Origin: Paracidovorax anthurii
GTDB taxonomy: Bacteria > Pseudomonadota > Gammaproteobacteria > Burkholderiales > Burkholderiaceae_C
Direction of reading: 5' to 3'
Length of the DNA stretch: 64,000 nt
Assembly (NCBI RefSeq): GCF_003269065.1
Contig: NZ_QLTA01000006.1
Span: 1-64,000 of the forward strand
The notes under the pieces are model-generated. The model saw only the letters and a program-made list of their open reading frames with translations. It made no database searches and was not told the origin of the DNA. Shown piece after piece: positions 7,814 to 17,910 of this stretch. A program made the position numbers and the translations under genes. The first letter of the stretch is position 1; the number at the start of each line of letters is the position of its first letter.

Positions 7814-9229
7814 ATGGCAAAGACCGTTGCAGACGTGATGAAGATGGTGAAGGAGAACGAAGTCAAGTTTGTGGACTTCCGCTTCACCGACACCCGCGGC
7901 AAGGAGCAGCACGTCACCGTGCCCGTGTCCGCCTTCGACGAGGACAAGTTCGCGTCGGGCCACGCCTTCGACGGCTCTTCGGTGGCTGGCTGGAAGGGTA
8001 TCGAGGCTTCGGACATGCAGCTCATGCCCGACCCCAACACGGCCAATATCGATCCCTTCTTCGAAGAAACCACGCTGTTCCTGCAATGCGACGTGATCGA
8101 GCCGGGCGACGGCAAGGCCTATGACCGCGATCCCCGCTCCATCGCCAAGCGTGCCGAGGCGTACCTCAAGGCTTCCGGCCTGGGCGATACCGCGTTCTTC
8201 GGCCCTGAGCCCGAATTTTTCATCTTCGACGGCGTGCGCTGGTCCAACGAGCCCGGCAAGGTCATGTTCGAAATCGAGGAATACGAGGCTCCCTGGAATT
8301 CCGGCGCCAAGCTCGAAGGCGGCAATCGCGGCCACCGTCCCACGGTCAAGGGCGGCTATTTCCCCGTGCCTCCGGTCGACAGCACGCAGGACATGCGCGC
8401 CGAGATGTCCCTGATCATCGAATCGCTGGGCATTCCGGTCGAGGTCTTCCACCACGAAGTGGCGGGCGCCGGCCAGAACGAGATCGGCACCAAGTTCAGC
8501 ACGCTGGTGGAGCGCGCCGACTGGACCCAGGTGCTCAAGTACGTGGTGTGGAACGTGGCCAACGCCTATGGCAAGACGGCAACCTTCATGCCCAAGCCGT
8601 ATGCCGGCGACAACGGCTCCGGCATGCACGTGCACCAGTCCATCTGGAAAGATGGCAAGAACCTTTTCGCCGGCGACGGCTATGCAGGCCTGTCGGACTT
8701 CGCCCTGTACTACATCGGCGGCATCATCAAGCACGCCCGTGCCCTGAACGCCATCACGAACCCCGGCACGAACAGCTACAAGCGCCTCGTGCCTGGCTTC
8801 GAGGCCCCGGTGAAGCTGGCCTACTCGGCGCGCAACCGCTCGGCTTCGATCCGCATCCCTTACGTGGCGAACCCGAAGGGCCGCCGCATCGAGGCACGCT
8901 TCCCCGATCCTTCCGCCAACCCCTACCTGGCATTCTCGGCCCTGATGATGGCCGGCCTGGACGGCGTGGAGAACAAGATCCATCCGGGCGAGGCCGCCAC
9001 GAAGGATCTCTACCATCTGCCGCCCGAGGAAGACAAGCTGGTGCCCACCGTGTGCCACAGCCTCGACCAGGCGCTGGAGTACCTCGACAAGGACCGTTCG
9101 TTCCTGACCAAGGGCGGCGTGTTCACCGACTCCATGCTCGACGCCTACATCGAGCTGAAGATGCAGGAAGTCACCCGCTTCCGCATGGCTCCGCACCCGG
9201 TCGAATACGACATGTACTACTCGCTGTGA
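7814..9229 (+). CDS. glnA: Glutamine synthetase, type I
   Basis: 471 residues, the usual length of GSI-beta enzymes. It makes glutamine from glutamate, ammonia and ATP in a cytoplasmic dodecamer. Family signatures are present: FDGSSVAGW near residue 53, GPEPEFF, the ATP-site GSGMHVHQS, and the adenylylation site [10 protein letters not shown] with Tyr at about residue 400, so activity should be tuned by GlnE. The start is supported by TGGAGA ahead of the ATG. Transcription should come from the sigma-54/NtrC promoter at 7748. A strong terminator follows, and ntrB-ntrC lie just downstream, so sensor, activator and target are clustered. Confidence 0.98.
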   Translation: MAKTVADVMKMVKENEVKFVDFRFTDTRGKEQHVTVPVSAFDEDKFASGHAFDGSSVAGWKGIEASDMQLMPDPNTANIDPFFEETTLFLQCDVIEPGDGKAYDRDPRSIAKRAEAYLKASGLGDTAFFGPEPEFFIFDGVRWSNEPGKVMFEIEEYEAPWNSGAKLEGGNRGHRPTVKGGYFPVPPVDSTQDMRAEMSLIIESLGIPVEVFHHEVAGAGQNEIGTKFSTLVERADWTQVLKYVVWNVANAYGKTATFMPKPYAGDNGSGMHVHQSIWKDGKNLFAGDGYAGLSDFALYYIGGIIKHARALNAITNPGTNSYKRLVPGFEAPVKLAYSARNRSASIRIPYVANPKGRRIEARFPDPSANPYLAFSALMMAGLDGVENKIHPGEAATKDLYHLPPEEDKLVPTVCHSLDQALEYLDKDRSFLTKGGVFTDSMLDAYIELKMQEVTRFRMAPHPVEYDMYYSL

Positions 9230-9277
9230 GCGGGGAAGTCCCGTGCCGGGCGGATGCCGCAGGCACGGAAATCCAGA

Positions 9278-9307
9278 AAGGCGGCCTCGGCCGCCTTTTT
9301 TCTTTTT
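9278..9307 (+). terminator. Intrinsic terminator after glnA
   Basis: The stem AAGGCGGC / GCCGCCTT with loop CTCG is followed by a T-rich run (TTTTTTCTTTTT). It separates glnA from the downstream ntrB-ntrC group, which therefore needs its own promoter in the ~125 bases before 9435 or relies on readthrough. Confidence 0.9.
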
Positions 9308-9434
9308 CCGCAGGGTGGCGTCGCGTCTTGCGCAAGACCCCTGGACGCGGGGCGATCCATGGCGGTGGCGGTGCGATTGGGGGATACTTCCGGGCATCTC
9401 CCGTGTGCTGCGGCATGCCTTGCGAGGACTCCGA

Positions 9435-9938
9435 ATGACGAAAATTCTCACCGTGCTCATGGCGCTGGCCGCCGTGGCGCCCGCCGCCTGGTCCCAGGAC
9501 CGCATCTACCGTTGCGGCAACGAATACACCAACAATGCCACCCAGGCCCGCGAGCGGGGCTGCAAGCTCGTCGAGGGAGGCAATGTGACGGTGGTGCAGG
9601 GCTCGCGGCCGGCGGGCGGCGGTGGCGCCGCTGGTGGCAGCGCGGCGTCTTCGTCGCCCGCGAATGCGCCGCGGGTGGATGCGAACGACCAGCGCGCGCG
9701 GGATGCCGACGCCCGCTCCATTCTCGAGGCCGAGCTGCGCAAGGCGGAGGCGCGCCAGGCGGATCTGGCCAAGGAATACAACAACGGCGAGCCCCAGCGC
9801 ACGGCGCTGGAGCTGCGCAATCCCCAGGTGTACACGGAGCGCACGGCCGAGCTCAAGGCGTCCCTGTCGCGTGCGGAGAGCGACGTCGCGGGCATCAAGC
9901 GCGAGCTGGCCCGGCTGCCCGCCCCATCGGGCCGCTGA
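9435..9938 (+). CDS. Small periplasmic protein of unknown function upstream of ntrB
   Basis: 167 residues from the ATG at 9435, chosen because a clean signal peptide follows (residues 1-20, ending AAWSQ). The mature part has an IYRCGNEYTNNATQA segment with two nearby cysteines (RCGNEY...RGCKLVEGG), reminiscent of DUF4124-type proteins. A Gly/Ala/Ser-rich linker (about residues 55-75) and a charged, probably coiled-coil C-terminal half (LEAELRKAEARQADLAKE) follow. No enzymatic motif is seen. ntrB starts 2 bases after its stop, so it is co-transcribed, but no role in nitrogen sensing is implied. Confidence 0.75.
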   Translation: MTKILTVLMALAAVAPAAWSQDRIYRCGNEYTNNATQARERGCKLVEGGNVTVVQGSRPAGGGGAAGGSAASSSPANAPRVDANDQRARDADARSILEAELRKAEARQADLAKEYNNGEPQRTALELRNPQVYTERTAELKASLSRAESDVAGIKRELARLPAPSGR

Positions 9939-9940
9939 GC

Positions 9941-11020
9941 GTGGCGCCCGCTTCCCCAGCGCTCCCGGTGGAGCGCCATCTGGCGCTGGACCTGGTTTCC
10001 ACGCTCGTGGCGGTGCTCCATCCGGACGGCTCCGTCCTGTTCGCGAACGCGTCGCTCGAAAACATGCTCGGCTTGTCGCGGCGGACACTGGAAGCGACGG
10101 ATTTCTCGACCTTCTTCACCGATCCGGCCCTGCTGCAGACGGCGCTCGCGGGCGCGCGGGGCCAGGACTTCGCCGCGCTGCGCTTCGAGGCCGGGCTGCG
10201 GCGCGGCGCGCAGCAGGAGCAGGTGCCCGTGCACGTGAATGTGTCGGTGGCCGAACACACGGGCGAGATCCTGGTGGAGATGTGGCCGCTGGAGGCCCAG
10301 GCGCGGCAGGACCGGGAGGAGCGCCTGCGCGAGCAGGCGCAGGCCAACAAGGAGCTGATCCGCAATCTGGCCCACGAGATCAAGAACCCGCTGGGCGGCA
10401 TCCGGGGCGCCGCGCAGCTGCTGGAGATGGAGCTCGACAACCCGGAGCTCACCGAATACACGCAGGTCATCATCCACGAGGCGGACCGGCTGCAGAGCCT
10501 GGTGGACCGGCTGCTCGCTCCGCACCGCCACCCCCATCTCGTGGGGGACGTGAACATCCACGAGGTCTGCGAGCGTGTGCGCTCGCTGGTTCTCGTCGAA
10601 TACCCGCATGGCCTGCGCGTGCAGCGCGACTACGACACGTCCATTCCCGAGTTCCGCGGGGACCGCGCGCAGCTCATCCAGGCGGTGCTGAACATCGTGC
10701 AGAACGCGGCGCAGGTGCTGACCGAGCGCATCGCCGCCGGCGATGCCGTGATCACGCTGCGCACGCGCGTCGCACGGCAGGTCACCTTCGGGCGGCAGCG
10801 CTATCGGCTGGCACTGGAATTGCATGTCATCGATAACGGACCGGGCGTCCCCGAAGCGATCAAGGAGCGGATTTTTTATCCCCTCGTGACGGGGCGTGAT
10901 GGAGGGTCGGGACTGGGGCTGACGCTCGCGCAAACCTTCGTGCAGCGCCACCATGGTCTGATCGAATGCGACAGCGTGCCGGGTCGCACCGATTTCCGAA
11001 TCCTCATCCCCTTGCCTTGA
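9941..11020 (+). CDS. ntrB: Nitrogen regulation sensor histidine kinase NtrB (GlnL)
   Basis: About 359 residues from a GTG at 9941, 2 bases after the preceding stop; no ATG fits the PAS domain start. The PAS domain spans about residues 15-120 (LVAVLHPDGSVLFAN). The H-box is NLAHEIKNPLGG (phospho-His near residue 146). The kinase core has the N-box QAVLNIVQNAAQ and G boxes DNGPGVP and GGSGLGLTLAQ. NtrB phosphorylates or dephosphorylates NtrC according to PII/glutamine status. Placement between glnA and ntrC matches enteric glnALG order. Confidence 0.95.
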   Translation: MAPASPALPVERHLALDLVSTLVAVLHPDGSVLFANASLENMLGLSRRTLEATDFSTFFTDPALLQTALAGARGQDFAALRFEAGLRRGAQQEQVPVHVNVSVAEHTGEILVEMWPLEAQARQDREERLREQAQANKELIRNLAHEIKNPLGGIRGAAQLLEMELDNPELTEYTQVIIHEADRLQSLVDRLLAPHRHPHLVGDVNIHEVCERVRSLVLVEYPHGLRVQRDYDTSIPEFRGDRAQLIQAVLNIVQNAAQVLTERIAAGDAVITLRTRVARQVTFGRQRYRLALELHVIDNGPGVPEAIKERIFYPLVTGRDGGSGLGLTLAQTFVQRHHGLIECDSVPGRTDFRILIPLP

Positions 11021-11064
11021 GGTCCCGAGACATCCCATTTCCGACAACAAGGTAGAACCGACAC

Positions 11065-12738
<1,674 letters not shown>

Positions 12739-12746
12739 AACCGCCT

Positions 12747-12794
12747 CCATGTCGCCGAGAATGCTGAATTGTTTGCTATCTAATTGATAGTAAT
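12747..12794 (+). repeat. Dispersed intergenic repeat, copy 1
   Basis: Begins with CCATGTCGCCG and continues to a small hairpin (TTGCTATC TAATT GATAGTAA, one G-T pair). It aligns without gaps to 49287-49336 and to the reverse complement of 52575-52622. It starts 8 bases after the ntrC stop. Without a T-run it is not a classical terminator. Confidence 0.7.
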
Positions 12795-12931
12795 CGGGGC
12801 GGACGGAGGATGGCAGCGCCTCCTCGCTCCGACAAGGGCGAGTCCTACGGGCGTGCAGTGCAGGGGCCGACCCTCCGGGCGGGAGGTGCCTTCCAGAATG
12901 AAGGCACTGTTCAACCAACCGGAGCGAACCC

Positions 12932-13882
12932 ATGTCGGACATCAACGATGCAAACCGCGATCCCCTGACCAATGAGCCCGGTGCCCATCCCGTAGGCACC
13001 GGCGTCGGCGCCGCGGGCGGGGCGGTGGCGGGCGCGGCGGCCGGATCTTTCGGCGGACCGATCGGGGCTGCCGTGGGCGGAGTGGCGGGCGCGGTGGTCG
13101 GCGGCCTCGCAGGCAAGGCGGCCGCCGAATCGATCCACCCCACGGCCGAGGACGCCTACTGGCGCGAAGCCTATCCGCGCGAGCCCTATTACCGCAGCGA
13201 CCGCGCCTACGACCACTACCGGCCCGCCTACGAGCTGGGCTGGAGCGCGGTGGGGCGGTATCCAGGCGATTTCGATGCCATGGAGCCCCAGCTGGCGCGC
13301 GACTGGGCCCAGGCCCGGGGCGCGAGCGGCCTGGAATGGCCTGAGGCGCGGCCCGCCGCGCGCGCGGCCTGGGAGCGCACCACCAGGGAGGCAGGCCACC
13401 CGGCGCCGGCCACGGCGGCGGAACGCGCCGATGATGGCGGCGACGTCGCGGACGTGCTCAACCGCCTGCTCGCGTCCTGCCGGGACGGCGAGTACGGCTT
13501 CCAGGCATCGGCCGGGCACGCCGATGCACCCGAGCTCAAGGGCACCCTGCTGCGCCACGCCAGCGAATGCGCCTCGGCGGCGGCCGAGCTGGAGCGCGAG
13601 ATCCGCCTGCTGGGCGCGACGCCCTCCAGCGGCGGGTCCGTGTCCGGCGCGCTGCACCGGGGCTGGGTGTCGGTGAAGACCGCTCTGAGCACCCATGACG
13701 ACAAGGCCGTGCTGGAAGAGTGCGAGCGCGGCGAGGACGCCGCCCTGGCACGCTACCGCAAGGCCCTGATGGAGCCGCTGCCGCCCAGCGTGCGGGCCGT
13801 CGTGGAGCGGCAGGCCGAGGGGGCCCGGCGCAACCATGACGAGGTGCGGGCGCTGCGCGACCGCTATCGTGCCGAGGCCTGA
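12932..13882 (+). CDS. Glycine-zipper plus DUF2383 (four-helix-bundle) protein
   Basis: 316 residues. The N-terminal part has a glycine-zipper hydrophobic stretch (about residues 22-62, repeats of GAAxGAVxG and GGVAGAVVGGLAG), suggesting membrane association. An acidic Tyr-rich segment follows (DAYWREAYPREPYYRSDRAY). The C-terminal ~150 residues (VADVLNRLLASCRDGEYGF ... ASECASAAAELEREI ... LEECERGEDAALARYRKAL) resemble the PA2169/DUF2383 ferritin-like helical bundle, which often appears in stress-response settings. No function is assigned. It stands alone, facing the convergent exonuclease gene. Confidence 0.8.
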   Translation: MSDINDANRDPLTNEPGAHPVGTGVGAAGGAVAGAAAGSFGGPIGAAVGGVAGAVVGGLAGKAAAESIHPTAEDAYWREAYPREPYYRSDRAYDHYRPAYELGWSAVGRYPGDFDAMEPQLARDWAQARGASGLEWPEARPAARAAWERTTREAGHPAPATAAERADDGGDVADVLNRLLASCRDGEYGFQASAGHADAPELKGTLLRHASECASAAAELEREIRLLGATPSSGGSVSGALHRGWVSVKTALSTHDDKAVLEECERGEDAALARYRKALMEPLPPSVRAVVERQAEGARRNHDEVRALRDRYRAEA

Positions 13883-13934
13883 GATCGTGCGAATGCCCTG
13901 AGGGGCCGGCGCGGCGGGGGCGGGCGGAGCCTGG

Positions 13935-14711
13935 TCAGGCCAGGGTCACGACGACGGGCGTGTGGTCGCTGGGCTGCGGGTTCTTGCGCGGCGCGCGGTC
14001 GATGCCGCAGGCGGTGACCTGGCCGCGCAGTGCATCGCTCACCAGGATGTGGTCGATGCGCAGCCCCCGGTTCTTCTGGAAGCCCAGCATGCGGTAGTCC
14101 CACCACGAGAAGCTTTTCTCCGGCTGCTCGAACAGGCGGAAGGCATCGGTCAGGCCCAGGCCCAGCAGGTCCTGGAAGTGCGCGCGCTCCTCGACCGTGT
14201 GGTGGATCGTGTCCTTCAGGCCCACGGGGTCGAAGGAGTCCCGGTCCTCGGGGGCGACGTTGAAGTCGCCCATCAGCACGAGGCGCGGGTGCGCCAGCAG
14301 TTCCTCGCGCAGCCAGCGGTGCAGCGCCTGCAGCCACAGCATCTTGTAGGCGAACTTCTCCGAGCCCGGGGCCTGGCCGTTGACGAAGTAGCCGTTGACC
14401 ACGCGCAGGGGGCCCTCCGGCGTGTCGATCGTCGCGGCGATCACGCGGGCCTGGGCGTCCTCGTGGCCCGGGATGTTGCGCACCACGTCGCGCAGCGGGG
14501 CGCGGCTGAGGAGGGCAACGCCGTTGTAGGTCTTCTGGCCGAAGCAGGCCGCGTGGTATCCCGCGGCCTCGAAGGCGTCGTGGGGGAATTTCTCGTCCAC
14601 CAGCTTCAGCTCCTGCAGCCCCAGGGCCTCCACGGGGTTGTCCGCCAGCCAGGCCAGGACCTGCGGCAGGCGCACGGAGAGGGAGTTGACGTTCCAGGTG
14701 GCGAGTTTCAT
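13935..14711 (-). CDS. xth: Exodeoxyribonuclease III (AP endonuclease)
   Basis: 258 residues from MKLATWNVNSLSVRL; upstream in-frame codons lack family similarity. Endonuclease/exonuclease/phosphatase fold motifs are clear: ATWNVNS, LGLQELK (metal-binding Glu), GYFVNGQ, LMGDFNVAP (catalytic Asp/Asn), GLRIDHILVS and the C-terminal PSDHTPVVV (catalytic Asp-His). It removes abasic sites and 3' blocks in base excision repair in the cytoplasm. It is convergent with the DUF2383-type gene, 52 bases apart. An inverted repeat lies just upstream of its start. Confidence 0.95.
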   Translation of the reverse strand: MKLATWNVNSLSVRLPQVLAWLADNPVEALGLQELKLVDEKFPHDAFEAAGYHAACFGQKTYNGVALLSRAPLRDVVRNIPGHEDAQARVIAATIDTPEGPLRVVNGYFVNGQAPGSEKFAYKMLWLQALHRWLREELLAHPRLVLMGDFNVAPEDRDSFDPVGLKDTIHHTVEERAHFQDLLGLGLTDAFRLFEQPEKSFSWWDYRMLGFQKNRGLRIDHILVSDALRGQVTACGIDRAPRKNPQPSDHTPVVVTLA

Positions 14712-14740
14712 CGTGTTCGGCAATTCATTGATTTCATTGG

Positions 14741-14762
14741 GAAAAATGGAGAACCATTTTTC
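14741..14762. repeat. 9-bp perfect inverted repeat upstream of xth
   Basis: GAAAAATGG and CCATTTTTC flank an AGAA spacer, 30 bases upstream of the xth start codon. It could be an operator or, read leftward, a hairpin ahead of the gene. No T-run or G/C-rich stem supports a terminator. Confidence 0.4.
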
Positions 14763-14923
14763 GAGGATGGAGCTGGCCATCAGCCAGGTTGCAGTGGCGC
14801 GCAATGCGTTGCCCGTGCCGGTGCGCCGCCACGGTCCATCCATCCTATCCACTCACATCGAGCGAGGAAGGGGCCGCCGAGGTCCAGCCGCAGCCAGCCG
14901 CGGCTGTCGCCCGCAGCATCCGA

Positions 14924-16546
14924 TCATGCCGCATTGCCTGATCGGTCCGCGCTGCGGAGTGGTTTCCGCCATCCTTCGCCCGCCTTTTTTGGCGGACTGA
15001 GGTCAAGCAGATCGGTCTCCAGCCTGAAAACACCCACCATCCCGGCCAAGGCCGCCGCCTCTTCCTTCATCGAGGACGCCACCGCGGAGGCCTCTTCGAC
15101 CAGGGCCGCATTCTTCTGCGTGACATCGTCGATGAGGTGGATCGATGCGCTCACCTGCAGCATCCCGGTGGCCTGCTGGTGGGTGGAACTGCTGATGTCG
15201 GAAATGATCTGCGCGACCTGATCGACGCTGCTGACGACCGCGTGGATCGTGTCTCCCGCGTCTTTCACCAGGGTCGTGCCCAGCGCCACCTTGTCGACGG
15301 AGTCGGTGATCAGTGCCTTGATTTCCCTCGAAGCATGGGCCGAGCGCTGTGCCAGGTTGCGAACCTCCGACGCGACGACGGCAAAGCCTCGCCCCTGCTC
15401 CCCGGCTCTTGCCGCCTCGACCGCTGCATTCAGCGCGAGAATGTTCGTCTGGAAGGCGATGCCGTCGATCACGCCGATGATGCTGGCAATCCGCTTCGAC
15501 GATGCGTTGATCGCGTCCATCGTCTCGACGACCCGGGCGACCGCCCGCCCGCTCCTGGACGCGACGTCGCTCGCCAGCGCCGCGGTTTTCGTCGCCTTTT
15601 CCGCGCTGTCGGCGTTGCGCTGGATCGTGGATGCGATTTCCTCCGTGGCCGCCGCGGTCTCCTCCACCGACGAGGCCTGTTGCTCCGTGCGGGCCGACAG
15701 ATCCAGGTTGCCGGAGGCGATCTCGGAAGACGCCAGCGAGATCCCGTTGACGCTCGCGCGGATGCCGGAAATCAACCGCAGCAGGTTGGTGTTCATCCGG
15801 CCCAGCGATGCCATCAGCCGGCCTACCTCGTCCTTGGATTGGGCGCCGATGGAATGGGTCAAGTCGCCCTCGGCCACACGTTCCGCCACGCTGACCGCGA
15901 GGGCGAGCGGACCCACGATGGAGCGTGTCAACCGGTGGGCCACGAGGATGGCGAACAGGATCGCCGCGGAGACCAGGATCAGCAGGAGCCGCGTGCTGCG
16001 CCGCGTCGTGCTCTCTATGTCGGCGTTGATGGCGTCGATCTGGTCACGCTGCACGCTCACCAGGTCCTGCATCAGTTGCTGGAACGTTTTCGAGATCGGA
16101 AGGTACTGCGCTTCCAGCAGCTTGAGCGCCTCGTCGGTGCGGCCCTCCGCCTTCAGCTTGTTCACCCGGTCGCGGGCGTCCAGATAGCGCACCCGCTGGA
16201 GATCGATCTTGTCGAAGAGCGCCCGTTCTTCGGCCGTTTCCAGCAAGGAGCGAATCTTCTCCTGCAGATCGCCCGAGCGCTTGGGGCCATCGGTGGCGAG
16301 AAAGGCGGCCAGCGAAGGATCGGAGCTCTTGGCAATGGCCGTTGTCCGCATGATCCCGGAGTCGATGGCCCGATACCAGTCGCTGCTCAGGCGCTCCTTC
16401 ATCAATGGCTTTTGCATCATGGCGGCCGATGCATCGCTCATGGTCTTCAGGTTCCACAGGGAAACTCCGACGGTGATGCAGGACAGTGCGATCACGGTCC
16501 CAAAACCCAGGCGCAGCCGGGTGCCGATAGTAAGGTTCGTCAACAT
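14924..16546 (-). CDS. Methyl-accepting chemotaxis protein
   Basis: 540 residues. TM1 is at residues 11-30, followed by a ~155-residue periplasmic four-helix-type sensor region, TM2 at about 188-207 (LLLILVSAAILFAILVA), a HAMP domain at about 210-262, and a long cytoplasmic coiled coil. The highly conserved hairpin tip reads IDGIAFQTNILALNAAVEAARAG. Flanking Ala/Glu/Gln-rich stretches (RTEQQASSVEETAAATEEI) are methylation regions. It signals to CheA/CheW. The ligand is unknown. There is no C-terminal CheR-docking pentapeptide. It lies downstream of, and in the same direction as, a periplasmic binding protein, a possible co-receptor. Confidence 0.95.
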   Translation of the reverse strand: MLTNLTIGTRLRLGFGTVIALSCITVGVSLWNLKTMSDASAAMMQKPLMKERLSSDWYRAIDSGIMRTTAIAKSSDPSLAAFLATDGPKRSGDLQEKIRSLLETAEERALFDKIDLQRVRYLDARDRVNKLKAEGRTDEALKLLEAQYLPISKTFQQLMQDLVSVQRDQIDAINADIESTTRRSTRLLLILVSAAILFAILVAHRLTRSIVGPLALAVSVAERVAEGDLTHSIGAQSKDEVGRLMASLGRMNTNLLRLISGIRASVNGISLASSEIASGNLDLSARTEQQASSVEETAAATEEIASTIQRNADSAEKATKTAALASDVASRSGRAVARVVETMDAINASSKRIASIIGVIDGIAFQTNILALNAAVEAARAGEQGRGFAVVASEVRNLAQRSAHASREIKALITDSVDKVALGTTLVKDAGDTIHAVVSSVDQVAQIISDISSSTHQQATGMLQVSASIHLIDDVTQKNAALVEEASAVASSMKEEAAALAGMVGVFRLETDLLDLSPPKKAGEGWRKPLRSADRSGNAA

Positions 16547-16689
16547 GTCAGCCCCTGCAAGCGATGCATCGCATCGAGTCTTCTGATCCGACGATCGCAG
16601 TGCCCTGCGATCGATTCACTGGGTTTGGGCAGCGCTGCCCTCAAGAAGCAAGAAGACATCGAGTCCACCGGTGCCTTGCTTCTCGCGCG

Positions 16690-17832
16690 CTAGCGCAGCA
16701 GCTTTCCTGCCGGCCCGACCACTGCGATGTCCACATACTTGGAGCCCGAGTGGCTGGTGGGTGAGAACGAGACGGCGAACCCGCCGGGGCGGTAGTCCTG
16801 GAGGGACTCCAGCGCTGCCTTGAGCCGGATCGGAGTGGGGTTCGCGCCCGCCCGGCGAAGCCCTTCCACCAGCACATGCGCAGCGATGTATCCCTCCACG
16901 ACGTCGATGTTCAACACCGACCCGGGCGCGCCGAAGCGTCGGTGGTCGTCCTGCAATTCGTGCACCAGCAGGGAGGTCTTGCTTGCGGGGTCTGGTGCCA
17001 CCTGCGTGATCCCGAGGCCGTGCGCCGCTTTGGCGCCGATGCGCTGGACGACCGCCGCACCATCGGCCACCGACAGCGCAATGATGAAAGCGGAACTGCC
17101 CGCCGCCCGCATTTGCCGATAGAACTCCGCGGTGGCCTCGCTGGTGGCCACGGCGATGACCGCGTCAGGCGTTGCCCTGGAGAGCACGGCGACCGCGTCT
17201 TTCACATGGGACGTGCCGTACTCGTATGCCGCCGTGCCGGCCAGACGCAGTCCGAGGGCCTTGATTTCCGCCTGGGCCTGGGCCAGGCCTTCTGCGCCAA
17301 ACGCACTGTTCTCATGGAAGACCGCCACCGATCTCCGACCGACGGTGCCGAGGTGGGCGCAGATCTTTTTCACTTCCTGCGCATAGCTGGCCCGCGTATG
17401 AAATATCCACGGATTGACAGGCTGGTGCAGTGACACGGCCCCCGTGCGCGCCCCCACGAGCGGTATGCTGGCCTCGCCCAGGACGTTCGCTTTCGCGATC
17501 GCCTCCAGGGGGCCCGTGCCGCTGATGCCCACCAGGGCGATCGGCCGATGTTCCGCGATGACCTCGCGGGTCTTGTGGACCGAGTCGATGGCATCCGGCC
17601 CCCGGTCCTTCAGCACCAGCCGCAGCTTCGCCCCCTGGACGCCCCCCTGCGCGTTGACCGCATCGAAATAGATCTGCACTCCGGCCCGGATCTGGTTCGC
17701 AGTGGAGGCCGCGTCCTTGAACTGGCCGACGCCTGCAACCACCATCTCGCCCGGCGCTGCGCGGCCCTGTGCCGCAGCCATGAGCCAGAGCCCTGCCAAG
17801 AGAGCGCATTTCAGTCGCATTTCATATCTCAT
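16690..17832 (-). CDS. Periplasmic Leu/Ile/Val-type ABC substrate-binding protein
   Basis: 380 residues with a signal peptide (MRLKCALLAGLWLMAAAQGRAAPG; the first ATG at 17832 adds four residues). The mature sequence matches the type-I periplasmic binding fold of the LivJ/HAAT family: VVAGVGQFKDAASTANQIRAGVQIYFDAVNAQGGV, VGISGTGPLEAIAKAN, VAVFHENSAFGAEGLAQ and an amidase-AmiC-like tail. No permease or ATPase genes are adjacent, so this is an orphan receptor, either serving a distant transporter or feeding the nearby chemoreceptor. The ligand is unknown. Confidence 0.88.
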   Translation of the reverse strand: MRYEMRLKCALLAGLWLMAAAQGRAAPGEMVVAGVGQFKDAASTANQIRAGVQIYFDAVNAQGGVQGAKLRLVLKDRGPDAIDSVHKTREVIAEHRPIALVGISGTGPLEAIAKANVLGEASIPLVGARTGAVSLHQPVNPWIFHTRASYAQEVKKICAHLGTVGRRSVAVFHENSAFGAEGLAQAQAEIKALGLRLAGTAAYEYGTSHVKDAVAVLSRATPDAVIAVATSEATAEFYRQMRAAGSSAFIIALSVADGAAVVQRIGAKAAHGLGITQVAPDPASKTSLLVHELQDDHRRFGAPGSVLNIDVVEGYIAAHVLVEGLRRAGANPTPIRLKAALESLQDYRPGGFAVSFSPTSHSGSKYVDIAVVGPAGKLLR

Positions 17833-17910
17833 GGGGACGTGGGGTGTCGTTGTGGGGGCTGGTGGGGAATGCCCGCACGGGCGGGCTTTCCCGGTCGAGA
17901 GATGCCGCCT

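Noticed and set aside
13962-16693. Long forward open frames opposite exonuclease III and the chemoreceptor
   Set aside because: Translations are Arg/Gly/Ala-rich with no motifs, while the reverse-strand proteins have full family signatures.
17871-17886. GCCCGC-ACGG-GCGGGC hairpin between the porin and the binding-protein gene
   Set aside because: No T-run on either side and only a 6-bp stem, so it is too weak to list as a terminator.
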